From Algoriphagus terrigena DSM 22685 (GTDB taxonomy: Bacteria > Bacteroidota > Bacteroidia > Cytophagales > Cyclobacteriaceae), in NCBI RefSeq assembly GCF_000429445.1, contig NZ_AUBW01000018.1, positions 62,001 through 126,000 on the forward strand: 64,000 nt of DNA. Reading direction: 5' to 3'. Under the pieces are notes generated by a model. The model was not told the origin of the DNA and did not search any database. It was given only the letters and a program-made list of their open reading frames with translations. A program made the translations under genes and the position numbers. Positions 1 through 7,865 of this stretch are shown here, piece by piece; within the stretch, counting starts at the first letter, position 1, and the number at the start of each line of letters is the position of its first letter.

Positions 1-487
1 ACAAGGTAAAAATCAGGTAGGCTCCCAATTTGACACGCTCGGCGATAGCTCCAGACACAATCGTAGCAGCCGTGGCGGCAAACATCGCCTGGAAAAGGAA
101 ATCAGTCCAATAGGTATAACCCCCATTTGCATAGCCGACAGTCACATCGGCGTCGGCAGGGCTAAACCAAAACATGCTCCATCCAGCCGCATCGAATGCA
201 AACCAGCCCGGAACTTCAAAACCGGGATACATCAGATAGAAGCCAAAGGCCGCATAGCAAAGAATTCCGATAATCGGGGTAATGGTATTCTTGAATAGAA
301 TATTTACCGTGTTTTTGGCTTGGCCAAATCCTGCCTCTACTCCGGCAAATCCAAGGTGCATGATAAACACCAGGGCAGTAGAGAGCATCATCCATACATT
401 GTTTGTCGTCAGGAGACCTTGGGCGATCTCCGCTGACAAATCGATCGCGGCCGCATCTTGGGCCAACAGGGGTGCGAAATACATCAT
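1..487 (-). CDS. amt: Ammonium transporter Amt, C-terminal part outside the window
   Basis: Reading the minus strand from two adjacent ATG codons (487 and 484) gives an open frame with no stop to the window edge, so only about the first 160 residues are present. The N-terminus contains LLAQDAAAIDLS followed by membrane segments with the Amt-type stretches VWMMLSTALVFIMHLGFAGVEAG (first transmembrane part) and NTVNILFKNT, then FQAMFAATAATIVSGAIAERVK near the edge, all typical of Amt/MEP/Rh ammonium channels of the inner membrane. The long AT-rich region upstream presumably carries its promoter. The family call is firm. Whether a PII gene follows cannot be seen. Confidence 0.9.
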   Translation of the reverse strand, partial: MMYFAPLLAQDAAAIDLSAEIAQGLLTTNNVWMMLSTALVFIMHLGFAGVEAGFGQAKNTVNILFKNTITPIIGILCYAAFGFYLMYPGFEVPGWFAFDAAGWSMFWFSPADADVTVGYANGGYTYWTDFLFQAMFAATAATIVSGAIAERVKLGAYLIFTL

Positions 488-951
488 TAGGTTTTGGTTA
501 AATTTTGAACGTTTTTCAGAATTTAAAATAGGTTTGCGAGCAATTGCTTCTTTCGAATGTAATTATAAAAAAAGCATAAAAACAAACTGATTTTTGATTT
601 TAACTCAACCAAATCAATATTTAAAGGCTATTTTACATCCATTTTTTACATTTTTTTCAATTTTTATACAGAAACACGATATTTCATAAACTGTTCGGTT
701 AGAAAAATAAAATTTGGAAAATCTTCATGAAATTCTCTGGAATCGATTACGGAAGACCTCAAACAGTAGCAAAAAATATATCTTACCCATTTGACAAAAC
801 TATATTCTGAATATTTTACTTTTTTGGAATATTCATTCAAATGTCATTTTTTATGAAAAACATAATTTTTCATAAAATGGATTTTTTTTTATCTGAAATG
901 AAAAAATCATACACGTTATCCAGAAGATTTGATGAAATAACAGCCCAAAAC
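488..951. other. AT-rich non-coding region upstream of amt
   Basis: About 460 bases with no convincing gene on either strand. It lies downstream of hemB and upstream of amt, both on the minus strand. It holds poly-A/T tracts and one strong palindrome (849-877, listed separately). I saw no clean TAnnTTTG box on the minus strand, so the amt promoter is not assigned. Confidence 0.6.
849..877. repeat. Perfect 12-bp inverted repeat, 5-nt loop
   Basis: The arms TTTTATGAAAAA and TTTTTCATAAAA are exact reverse complements around the loop CATAA. It lies about 360 bases upstream of the amt start and about 70 bases beyond the hemB terminator. Neither side looks like a classical GC-rich terminator. It could be an operator for a dimeric regulator or an RNA hairpin; its function is unknown. 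Confidence 0.6.
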
Positions 952-977
952 AAAAAAAAGCCCAGATAAATCTGGGC
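952..977 (-). terminator. Intrinsic terminator of hemB
   Basis: The stem GCCCAGA/TCTGGGC with a 4-nt loop (960-977) is followed on the minus strand by eight U residues (959-952). It lies 25 bases after the hemB stop. Confidence 0.9.
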
Positions 978-1002
978 TTTGGGCAAAAATTAAAAGCAAT
1001 AT

Positions 1003-1974
1003 CTATTTTCCTAGCAAAGCGTACTCTTTTGCAAAATAAGACAGGATGATTTTTGCCCCGGATCTCTTGATGGAAAGCAAAATCTCAAGCATCGCACGGT
1101 CAGAATCCAACCACCCCTGCGCCGCTGCTGCCTTTACCATACTGTATTCACCGGAAACGTTGTACGCAGCAACCGGCAGAGGACAATTGTCACTAAGTAG
1201 CTTGATAATATCCAGATAACTCAGCGCCGGCTTGACCATAAGGAAGTCTGCACCCTCCTCGGTATCCAAGTCAGCTTCGATCAATGCTTCCTGGGAATTG
1301 GCAGGATTCATCTGATAGGTTTTTTTATCGCCAAATTTCGGTGCCGAATCCAGCGCATCTCTGAATGGACCATAGAATGCACTTGCATACTTGGCCGTGT
1401 AGGACATGATCGAAGTGTCCGAGAAGCCGCTTTCGTCGAGAAGATTTCGGATGTACCCCACCCTTCCATCCATCATGTCCGAGGGACCTAAAATATCCAC
1501 TCCTGCGTCCGCTTGTGCCAATGACATCCTTCCCAATATCTCGAGCGTCTCGTCATTGAGGATTTTTCCACCTTTCACTAGGCCGTCATGCCCATCGCTA
1601 CTGTACGGATCCATGGCCACATCAGACATCAAACAGACCTCGGGGAATTGCTTTTTGATCTCACGGAGTGCTTTCAGATAAAAAGTCCCCGGATTATAGC
1701 TTTCGGATGCATTGGAATCCTTTAGCGACTCGGGATATGCCGGAAAAACGTCAAAGGCCATGATCCCAAGATTCATGCAAGCTTCGATCTCCTTAAGCAT
1801 CAGATCCTGGGAATATCTAAAAATCCCGGGCATTGAATTCACTTCCACTTTCTTGTTTGATCCGTCAATCAGGAAAAGGGGGAATATCAGGTCTTTGACC
1901 GAAAGGCTGGTTTCCTCAACCAGGTTTCTTACAGCTTCAGATTTGCGGTTTCTGCGGGGTCTTCGTTGCATCAT
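1003..1974 (-). CDS. hemB: Delta-aminolevulinic acid dehydratase (porphobilinogen synthase)
   Basis: Condenses two 5-aminolevulinate molecules to porphobilinogen in haem synthesis (cytosol). At 323 aa it has normal family length. The two Schiff-base lysines are seen in SYTAKYASAF (K195) and MVKPA (K248). The region that carries three Zn-binding cysteines in Zn-type enzymes reads DVAMDPYSSDGHDG here (118-131), with no cysteine, as in the Mg-dependent Pseudomonas-type enzymes. I chose the ATG at 1974 (MMQRRPRRNR), the usual family N-terminus. An in-frame ATG at 2007 would add 11 atypical residues. It ends at its own terminator and seems to be transcribed alone or with the upstream HAD gene 118 bases away. 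Confidence 0.96.
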   Translation of the reverse strand: MMQRRPRRNRKSEAVRNLVEETSLSVKDLIFPLFLIDGSNKKVEVNSMPGIFRYSQDLMLKEIEACMNLGIMAFDVFPAYPESLKDSNASESYNPGTFYLKALREIKKQFPEVCLMSDVAMDPYSSDGHDGLVKGGKILNDETLEILGRMSLAQADAGVDILGPSDMMDGRVGYIRNLLDESGFSDTSIMSYTAKYASAFYGPFRDALDSAPKFGDKKTYQMNPANSQEALIEADLDTEEGADFLMVKPALSYLDIIKLLSDNCPLPVAAYNVSGEYSMVKAAAAQGWLDSDRAMLEILLSIKRSGAKIILSYFAKEYALLGK

Positions 1975-2092
1975 TTCTTTTGTAAAACAGAGGACAAAGT
2001 TAACCATAGGCAGGGTAACCTTCTTTCAATTAACGAGAAAAGCATTCCAGAAAATCCAGAATGCTTGATGAGATTAACAATGAAATAGCCTT

Positions 2093-2767
2093 CTATTGTA
2101 TCAAGCTGTCTTTGGCGTTCAAAAGGTGCTGGATTTTAGCTACCTCAAGGCCCAAATAATTTTCGATATACAGATCGCAAACCGGCAGCTCGTCTACAGT
2201 ATGCGACGAGAGGACTCCCACCACTTTCATTCCCGCATTTTTTGCAGCCGAAACTCCCGAAAAGGAATCTTCGAAAACGATGCACTGACTCGGATCAAGC
2301 GAGAGGTTTTGAGCTGTCTTAAGGTAGACTTCAGGATCCGGCTTGTGCTTGCTCACGTGCTCACTCGCCAGGGCAGACTCCAGATGAGGAAAAAGATCCA
2401 GCTTTCCAGCTATCAATTCGAGATTTGCAAACGGCGCAGAAGTAGCCACTCCGGTTTTAAATCCTGCCTTTCTCAGGGCATGGAAAAACTCCAGAAAACC
2501 CGGAATCGGATCTACCTGCTCCTTATATATTAACCGAAAAAGACTCTCCTTCTCATCCTCCAGATCCAAGAGCTCTTGACCTTCAATTGTTCTTCTGAGA
2601 AAGTGGCTCAAGATGTAGCCATTGTTTTTCCCATACATATGGAGCATAAAATCTTCCTCAGTGGGAAAGAGCTCGCGTTTTTCAAAGAATTGCCTGAAGG
2701 CTTGGGAATGAAATGGGTTGGTATGGCAAATGACGCCATCCATATCGAAAATTACTGCTTGTGACAT
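2093..2767 (-). CDS. HAD-superfamily phosphatase, beta-phosphoglucomutase-like
   Basis: A 224-residue cytosolic protein with the four HAD motifs: nucleophile FDMDG (residues 7-11), motif II in VATSAPF, the motif III lysine in SKHKPDPEVYL, and the acidic motif IV in VFEDSFSGVSAAKNAG. A helical cap between motifs I and II fits subfamily I, which includes beta-phosphoglucomutases and sugar-phosphate phosphatases. The substrate cannot be deduced. It lies between rocD (59 bases upstream) and hemB on the same strand, and neither neighbour indicates a pathway. Confidence 0.88.
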   Translation of the reverse strand: MSQAVIFDMDGVICHTNPFHSQAFRQFFEKRELFPTEEDFMLHMYGKNNGYILSHFLRRTIEGQELLDLEDEKESLFRLIYKEQVDPIPGFLEFFHALRKAGFKTGVATSAPFANLELIAGKLDLFPHLESALASEHVSKHKPDPEVYLKTAQNLSLDPSQCIVFEDSFSGVSAAKNAGMKVVGVLSSHTVDELPVCDLYIENYLGLEVAKIQHLLNAKDSLIQ

Positions 2768-2826
2768 TGGATATAATAAAGGGGTACTGAAAATGGTAAC
2801 TCAATCGGTTTTCAAAAAGTGCGATT

Positions 2827-4068
2827 TTAACCCCGGGTTTCAAATTTCGCAATGACGCGTTCGATAATGTCACAACATTCATTCAGCTGAATCTCGGTCA
2901 TCACCAGCGGCGGCGCAAAACGAATAATGTTGCCATGAGTAGGCTTAGCCAAAAGCCCGTTTTCAGCAAGCGCTATACAAATATCCCAAGCGGTGGAGCT
3001 TTCTTCGCTGTCATTGATCACTATGGCATTCAGCAATCCTTTTCCTCGAACGAGCCTAACAAGGTCCGATTTCCCGACCATTTCCTGCATCCTTTGGCGA
3101 AAAATAACCCCGAGCCGTTCCGCATTTTCAGCCAGATTTTCATCCTTAACCACTTCCAAAGCGGCCATCGCCACTTTCACTCCCAAGGGATTGCCTCCGA
3201 AGGTTGACCCGTGCTGTCCCGGCTTGATCACATTCATGATATGATCGTCGGCCAAAACAGCAGACACCGGATAGAAACCTCCCGAAATAGCCTTGCCCAG
3301 AATCAACATGTCCGGCCGCACATTTTCATGATCTACAGCCAGCAGTTTCCCGGTTCGTGCGATGCCTGTCTGAATCTCGTCCGCAATGAAAAGCACATTC
3401 TTGCTCTGACAAGCCGCCTTTGCCTTAGTCAGATACCCGTCTTGAGGTACAAAAACTCCTGCCTCGCCTTGGATTGGTTCGACAAGAAATGCCACCACAG
3501 CCGGGTCCTCGAGCGCGCTTTCCAAAGCGGAGATGTCATCATAAGGCACCTTGACAAAACCGGCTGTGTATGGGCCAAAATTTTTCCGGGCATTTCTATC
3601 ATTGGAAAAGGAGATGATGGTCGTCGTCCTTCCATGGAAATTGCCGTCAGCAACGATGATCTTGGCGGCGTTCTCATCCACCCCTTTGCGCTCATAGCCC
3701 CATTTTCGTGCAATTTTAATTGCTGTTTCCACCCCTTCCGCGCCGGTATTCATGGGCAGGACCTTATCGTAGCCAAAGTATTCAGTCAAGTACTTCTCGA
3801 AAGGTCCTAACACGTCATTATAAAAAGCTCGGGAGGTCAGTGTTAGAATCCCCGCCTGCTCGATCAGCGCTTGTTTGATTCGCGGATGACAGTGTCCCTG
3901 ATTGACAGCCGAATAGGCCGACAGAAAATCATAATACCTTTTCCCTTCCACATCCCACAGAAACACGCCCTCTCCCCTGGCCAATACCACGGGCAAAGGA
4001 TGATAATTATGGGCACCATATCTATCTTCAAGTTCGATTGCTTGGCTGCTGGAAGTAAGGTTTTCCAT
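2827..4068 (-). CDS. rocD: Ornithine aminotransferase
   Basis: A PLP-dependent class III aminotransferase of 413 aa that transfers the delta-amino group of ornithine to 2-oxoglutarate, giving glutamate-semialdehyde (arginine/ornithine catabolism). Visible features are the N-terminal [13 protein letters not shown] signature, the [11 protein letters not shown] cofactor loop, GNFHGRT, the [13 protein letters not shown] aspartate motif and the PLP lysine in [10 protein letters not shown] (K259). The start ATG at 4068 gives the normal N-terminus. A TATATTTG box 42 bases upstream may be its promoter. Arginine genes are not adjacent. Confidence 0.95.
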   Translation of the reverse strand: MENLTSSSQAIELEDRYGAHNYHPLPVVLARGEGVFLWDVEGKRYYDFLSAYSAVNQGHCHPRIKQALIEQAGILTLTSRAFYNDVLGPFEKYLTEYFGYDKVLPMNTGAEGVETAIKIARKWGYERKGVDENAAKIIVADGNFHGRTTTIISFSNDRNARKNFGPYTAGFVKVPYDDISALESALEDPAVVAFLVEPIQGEAGVFVPQDGYLTKAKAACQSKNVLFIADEIQTGIARTGKLLAVDHENVRPDMLILGKAISGGFYPVSAVLADDHIMNVIKPGQHGSTFGGNPLGVKVAMAALEVVKDENLAENAERLGVIFRQRMQEMVGKSDLVRLVRGKGLLNAIVINDSEESSTAWDICIALAENGLLAKPTHGNIIRFAPPLVMTEIQLNECCDIIERVIAKFETRG

Positions 4069-4109
4069 GTTTTGGTTAATTTTACGCGGTTTTGTAACTG
4101 GACCAGACT

Positions 4110-4117
4110 CAAATATA
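4110..4117 (-). promoter_or_regulatory. Possible -7 element for rocD
   Basis: TATATTTG on the minus strand matches the Bacteroidota TAnnTTTG element and would give a 5' UTR of about 35 bases. No good TTG is seen at the -33 position, so this is tentative. Confidence 0.35.
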
Positions 4118-4139
4118 ACAATTGCCCCTTGGCCATGCC

Positions 4140-4292
4140 ATGAAAGAAGAAAAGAAGCCCTTGCCAGCTCTGACCGCAGAAGACTACTATATCAACGGAA
4201 AGGGGTTGATGGTTTTTACAGAAAAATATCACCTGAAACGGGGCTATTGCTGTGGAAACGGGTGCAAACATTGCCCCTATCCAAAAGCCTGA
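4140..4292 (+). CDS. DUF5522 small cysteine-rich protein
   Basis: A 50-residue ORF read directly from the sequence, starting [17 protein letters not shown] and ending with [17 protein letters not shown], where four cysteines (37, 38, 42, 45) and a histidine form a likely metal-binding knuckle. The pattern matches the DUF5522 family of small Bacteroidota and proteobacterial proteins of unknown function. It is divergent from rocD (71 bases) and lies 102 bases upstream of rpmB on the same strand, with a better promoter match in between. Function is unknown. The CCGNGCxHCPY motif makes it very likely a real gene despite its size. Confidence 0.85.
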   Translation: MKEEKKPLPALTAEDYYINGKGLMVFTEKYHLKRGYCCGNGCKHCPYPKA

Positions 4293-4322
4293 GGAAAAGC
4301 CGAATATTTTTAAAATGCTTTG

Positions 4323-4352
4323 TTGTTAATTCCCAAAAAGTTCCGATATTTG
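4323..4352 (+). promoter_or_regulatory. Promoter of the rpmB-rpmG-DUF4295 cluster
   Basis: TTG (4323-4325), 19-nt spacer, then GATATTTG (4345-4352), one mismatch from TAnnTTTG. It would place the transcript start about 36 bases before the rpmB ATG. Confidence 0.45.
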
Positions 4353-4394
4353 CAGACTCATTACAGAAACGCATTTATTTTACGATACGAAATC

Positions 4395-4637
4395 ATGGCA
4401 AAAGTTTGTGACATAACCGGAAAAAGACCTCAAGTAGGTAATAACGTGTCCCATGCAAACAACAAAACCAAGCGTAGATTTTACCCAAATCTTCACAAGA
4501 AGAGCTTCTACGTCCCAGAGGAAGACGCATGGATCACTCTGAAAGTTTGCTCTAAGGCACTGAAAACTATCAATAAGAACGGTATCACTGCAGTTTTGAA
4601 AAAAGCGCAGGATTCTGGAATGATTGTTATCAAATAA
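4395..4637 (+). CDS. rpmB: 50S ribosomal protein L28
   Basis: An 80-residue basic protein starting [23 protein letters not shown], the L28 signature, followed by [14 protein letters not shown]. It contains only isolated cysteines and no CxxC pair, so it is the zinc-free form. The frame is open for 25 codons further upstream, but those residues are unlike L28 and would overlap the promoter, so the ATG at 4395 is taken. It is followed by rpmG after 32 bases. Confidence 0.97.
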   Translation: MAKVCDITGKRPQVGNNVSHANNKTKRRFYPNLHKKSFYVPEEDAWITLKVCSKALKTINKNGITAVLKKAQDSGMIVIK

Positions 4638-4669
4638 TCAAAGTCACAGTCCCTTAAATCAACACCGAG

Positions 4670-4852
4670 ATGGCTAAGAAAGGCAATAGAGTACAAGTGA
4701 TTATGGAATGCACCGAGCACAAAAACTCCGGCATGCCAGGTACTTCAAGATACATCACTACCAAAAACAGAAAAAATACGACCGAAAGATTGGAGCTGAA
4801 GAAATTCAACCCAATCCTGAAGAAAGTAACTGTTCATAAAGAAATCAAGTAA
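4670..4852 (+). CDS. rpmG: 50S ribosomal protein L33
   Basis: A 60-residue basic protein starting [18 protein letters not shown], with [20 protein letters not shown] in the middle, which identifies L33. A single cysteine (residue 14) shows the zinc-free form. Second gene of the ribosomal cluster, 37 bases before the DUF4295 gene. It binds 23S rRNA near the E site of the large subunit. Confidence 0.97.
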   Translation: MAKKGNRVQVIMECTEHKNSGMPGTSRYITTKNRKNTTERLELKKFNPILKKVTVHKEIK

Positions 4853-4889
4853 TTTAGCTCGGGTCTGATCCCGCTTAAACAACACAGAA

Positions 4890-5042
4890 ATGGCTAAGAA
4901 AGTAGTAGCAACCCTGAAAAAAGAAGGTGGCGTATCTTACGCCAAAGTGATCCGTGCCGTCAAGTCTGAGAAGACCGGTGCCTACACCTTCAGAGAAGAA
5001 ATGGTTCCTTCCACCGCGGTACAGGACACCTTGAAAAAATAA
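4890..5042 (+). CDS. DUF4295 family protein
   Basis: A 50-residue basic protein starting MAKKVVATLKKEGGVSYAKV and containing KTGAYTFREEMVP. This fits DUF4295, a Bacteroidota-specific small protein regularly encoded directly after L28 and L33. Its size, charge (many K and R) and position suggest a lineage-specific ribosome-associated protein, but that role is inferred. It ends with TAA at 5040-5042, 29 bases before a terminator-like hairpin. Confidence 0.9.
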   Translation: MAKKVVATLKKEGGVSYAKVIRAVKSEKTGAYTFREEMVPSTAVQDTLKK

Positions 5043-5070
5043 TTTGCCTAACGCATCGTAATGCACATTG

Positions 5071-5104
5071 AGTCCCTCTGGTTAAATATCAGCAGGGACT
5101 TTTT
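5071..5104 (+). terminator. Terminator between the ribosomal genes and ftsY
   Basis: The stem AGTCCCT/AGGGACT (5071-5077 and 5094-5100), extended by CTG/CAG with a bulged C, is followed by a U5 run. It probably reduces read-through from the abundant ribosomal transcript into ftsY. Confidence 0.7.
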
Positions 5105-5137
5105 CATTATATTCCACTTTTATAAAAACAACGCAGC

Positions 5138-6094
5138 ATGGGAATCTTTGGATTTTTTTCAAAAGAGAAAAAAGAAAGTCTGGATCAGGGACTTCAGAAA
5201 ACCAGCGAATCCATTTTCTCCAAGCTAAGCAAAGCTGTAGTAGGAAAGTCCCAAGTCGACGAGGAAGTCCTCGACCAACTGGAAGAAATTCTCATCACCT
5301 CTGACGTCGGAGTGGACACCACCATCAAAGTCATTCGAAGGATTGAAGAGCGTGTCGCCAAAGACAAATACCTCAACTCCTCAGAACTGGATGTGATCCT
5401 TAGAGAAGAAATTGCTTCTTTGCTGGAAGAGAACAACACGCAGGATCTGTTGGATTTTGAGATACCGGCAGACAAAAAGCCTTACGTCCTCATGGTCGTG
5501 GGTGTAAATGGCGTCGGAAAGACCACCACCATCGGCAAACTAGCCAACCTATTCAAAAGCGCAGGAAAATCAGTCGTACTCGGTGCGGCGGACACTTTTA
5601 GAGCTGCGGCAGTAGATCAGCTCATTCTTTGGGGCGACCGCGTTGGTGTGCCTGTCGTCTCGCACGGCATGAACACTGACCCCGCCTCTGTTGCCTTTGA
5701 CGCGGTGAAGCAAGGTGTCGACACCGGCGCCGACATCGTGATCATCGATACGGCGGGCAGACTTCACACCAAAGTCAACTTGATGAATGAGCTTGGCAAG
5801 ATCAAGCGTGTGATGCAGAAGTTCATCCCGGACGCACCGCATGAAATCCTTTTGGTCTTGGATGGCTCCACCGGCCAAAATGCTTTCATCCAAGCCAAAG
5901 AATTCACCAAAGTCACAGATATCACGGCCTTGGCCATCACTAAACTTGACGGAACTGCAAAAGGCGGTGTGGTCATCGGTATTTCGGATCAATTCAAAAT
6001 CCCGGTCAAATACATCGGAGTCGGTGAAAAGATGACTGATCTCCAGCTCTTCAATCGAAAAGAGTTCGTCGACTCTCTTTTCAAAAAGAACTAA
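5138..6094 (+). CDS. ftsY: Signal recognition particle receptor FtsY
   Basis: The membrane-associated GTPase that docks SRP-ribosome complexes for co-translational insertion. At 318 aa it is a short form without the long acidic A domain. It shows the NG-domain helical bundle (about 1-110), G1 GVNGVGKTT (122-130), DTFRAAA (152-158), G3 DTAGR (204-208) and G4 TKLDGTAKGG (268-277). The N-terminus MGIFGFFSKEKK is a likely amphipathic membrane-binding helix. It follows the ribosomal cluster, after a weak terminator. Confidence 0.97.
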   Translation: MGIFGFFSKEKKESLDQGLQKTSESIFSKLSKAVVGKSQVDEEVLDQLEEILITSDVGVDTTIKVIRRIEERVAKDKYLNSSELDVILREEIASLLEENNTQDLLDFEIPADKKPYVLMVVGVNGVGKTTTIGKLANLFKSAGKSVVLGAADTFRAAAVDQLILWGDRVGVPVVSHGMNTDPASVAFDAVKQGVDTGADIVIIDTAGRLHTKVNLMNELGKIKRVMQKFIPDAPHEILLVLDGSTGQNAFIQAKEFTKVTDITALAITKLDGTAKGGVVIGISDQFKIPVKYIGVGEKMTDLQLFNRKEFVDSLFKKN

Positions 6095-6112
6095 ATCCCA
6101 CCAATCAACCTC

Positions 6113-6143
6113 AATACCCCGGCCACCCCGGGGTATTTTTTTT
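6113..6143 (+). terminator. ftsY terminator
   Basis: A perfect 10-bp stem AATACCCCGG/CCGGGGTATT with loop CCACC, then an eight-T run, 18 bases after the ftsY stop. Confidence 0.95.
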
Positions 6144-6211
6144 GCAGAAAATTTGCCATTTAAATTAATTTTCCGTTATTCACAATGATATCATTTTAAC
6201 ATCATATTGAA

Positions 6212-7057
6212 ATGGAAAAAATAACCAAACCCAGCTCAGGATACATCATGGTTTTCCTGGTACTATTCGGAATCGTAGCTTCCGCCACTCTCCTGTCCTA
6301 TGGATCTCCAATTGGCGGAGTTCTACTTTTCCTATCCATCGCTTGTTCGCCCGGCTTCTTCATCGTCGAGCCAAACAAAGCGATAGTGCTTTTGCTGTTC
6401 GGAAGATATGAGGGAACAGTCAAAGCAAACGGCTTCTTTTGGGTCAATCCTTTCATGGTCAAAAAGAAAATTTCTCTCCGTGTCAGAAACTTCGAAAACA
6501 AACCACTCAAAGTGAATGACAAGATCGGTAACCCTGTCATGATCGGAACTATCGTCGTCTGGCAAGTGGAAGACACCTTCAAAACCACTTTCGATGTGGA
6601 GGATTATGAAAACTTCGTACATCTTCAGACAGACGCCGCTGTCAGAAAAATGGCAGGATTGTTCTCCTATGACAATTTTGAAGATGACCATTCTGAAATC
6701 ACTCTAAGATCTGGAGTAGAGGAAGTAAACCATTCTTTGGAAAAAGAAATTGCAGAGCGGCTGCTCCAGGCTGGAATAAAAGTAATAGAAGCCCGCATCT
6801 CGCATTTGGCTTATGCCTCCGAGATCGCGTCAGCGATGCTCCAAAGACAACAGGCTACCGCCATCGTAGCAGCAAGACAAAAGATCGTAGAAGGTGCAGT
6901 CGGAATGGTGGAGATGGCTTTGGCTGATCTGAAAATGAAGGACATTATCGAGTTTGATCAAGACAAAAAAGCTGCAATGGTGTCAAACCTGATGGTAGTT
7001 CTTTGCTCTGACCGAAGTGCCAGTCCGGTTCTGAATGTGGGAACTTTGCACCAATAA
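6212..7057 (+). CDS. SPFH/Band-7 domain membrane protein
   Basis: 281 residues. Two N-terminal hydrophobic segments (about 11-30 and 34-52) are followed by an SPFH domain beginning VEPNKAIVLLLFGRYEGTVKANGFFWVNP, which matches the band-7 start. The middle has VWQVEDTFKTTFDVEDYENFV, and the end is a helical stretch with SEIASAMLQRQQATAIVAARQKIVEGAVGMV. SPFH proteins oligomerise into membrane-bound cage-like scaffolds. It is the first gene of a three-gene unit (3-base gaps) with a DUF6141-type protein and an Arc-type repressor. Its specific role is unknown. Confidence 0.9.
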   Translation: MEKITKPSSGYIMVFLVLFGIVASATLLSYGSPIGGVLLFLSIACSPGFFIVEPNKAIVLLLFGRYEGTVKANGFFWVNPFMVKKKISLRVRNFENKPLKVNDKIGNPVMIGTIVVWQVEDTFKTTFDVEDYENFVHLQTDAAVRKMAGLFSYDNFEDDHSEITLRSGVEEVNHSLEKEIAERLLQAGIKVIEARISHLAYASEIASAMLQRQQATAIVAARQKIVEGAVGMVEMALADLKMKDIIEFDQDKKAAMVSNLMVVLCSDRSASPVLNVGTLHQ

Positions 7058-7060
7058 ATC

Positions 7061-7552
7061 ATGTACGGTCGGATTTTCAAAGAAGAGCAAACCTACCGGG
7101 GCACTTGGGTAATGTATCTGATCCTGCTGCTGGAGATTCCCACACTTGTCCTAGTAAGTGTGCTGGTGTTCACAGGCGAATCCACCGAGAGAATGGAAGG
7201 AATGATTGCCCTAATTGCTGTTTTCAGCGTTATGGCATTGGTCATGGGATTGATTTTCAACATCAAGCTGGAAACCAGGATCGACGAAAAAGGAATCCAC
7301 TACAAGTACTTTCCTTTTGTCAAGTGGAGGCTAATTGAAAAGCATGAAATCCGAAAAGCAGATGTGATATCGTTCAGTCCGCTGACCGATCATGGCGGAT
7401 GGGGAATCAAGGGGAATAAAACCACCAAAGCCTATACGGTGATTGGAGACACGGGTCTTTCGATCGATCTGGGTGAAAAGAAAAAAATTCTCATCGGCAC
7501 GCAAAAGCCGAAAGAGTTGAGTGAGTTTATAGAAAATTGGATGGAGGACTAA
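7061..7552 (+). CDS. DUF6141-like two-helix membrane protein
   Basis: 163 residues, with two membrane segments (about 18-38 and 48-67) and a cytoplasmic beta-rich domain containing ETRIDEKGIHYKYFPF and GGWGIKGNKTTKAYTVIGDTGLSIDL, which resembles bacterial PH-like folds and DUF6141. It begins 3 bases after the SPFH gene and ends 3 bases before the Arc-like gene, so the three are surely co-transcribed. It may be a membrane partner of the SPFH protein; this is inferred from position only. Confidence 0.75.
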   Translation: MYGRIFKEEQTYRGTWVMYLILLLEIPTLVLVSVLVFTGESTERMEGMIALIAVFSVMALVMGLIFNIKLETRIDEKGIHYKYFPFVKWRLIEKHEIRKADVISFSPLTDHGGWGIKGNKTTKAYTVIGDTGLSIDLGEKKKILIGTQKPKELSEFIENWMED

Positions 7553-7555
7553 ATC

Positions 7556-7738
7556 ATGTCAAAGAAAAAAGCGTTTGCGCTCCGACTCGATGAATCCATG
7601 ATGAAGGCATTGGAGAAATGGGCCGCAGATGAATTTAGAAGCACAAATGGCCAGTTGGAGTGGATTATCAGGGAATCTCTGCGGAAAGCCGGAAGACTCC
7701 CAAAAGGATCTTCCGAATCCGACGAGCCGATTGGTTAG
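7556..7738 (+). CDS. Arc-type ribbon-helix-helix protein
   Basis: 60 residues. KKAFALRLDESMMKALEKWAADEFRS supplies the DNA-contacting beta strand and first helix, and TNGQLEWIIRESLRKAGR the second helix of the Arc/MetJ fold (compare the NGQ-EY-LREAL pattern of Arc-domain proteins). It is likely a dimeric DNA-binding protein. Its place as the last gene of the SPFH operon suggests autoregulation or a structural role in the module, but no operator is assigned. Confidence 0.85.
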   Translation: MSKKKAFALRLDESMMKALEKWAADEFRSTNGQLEWIIRESLRKAGRLPKGSSESDEPIG

Positions 7739-7760
7739 AGAGTAAATATTTTATTCACTC

Positions 7761-7786
7761 AAGGCGGAACTATCCGCCTTTTTTTT
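7761..7786 (+). terminator. Terminator of the SPFH-Arc operon
   Basis: The stem AAGGCGG/CCGCCTT (7761-7767 and 7774-7780) is followed by T8, 22 bases after the last stop. Confidence 0.93.
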
Positions 7787-7865
7787 GTCCCAATCGACCC
7801 CGGGAATCCCGCTGAGAAAGCCGAACTGCAATTGTTTTGGTAACTTGCAGCGCAATTTACCCAGC

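Noticed and set aside
1712..2068. Plus-strand frames antisense to hemB and similar long antisense frames across rocD, sdhA, recQ and trpE
   Set aside because: Each is fully opposite a well-conserved gene with intact motifs, and their translations show no domain pattern.
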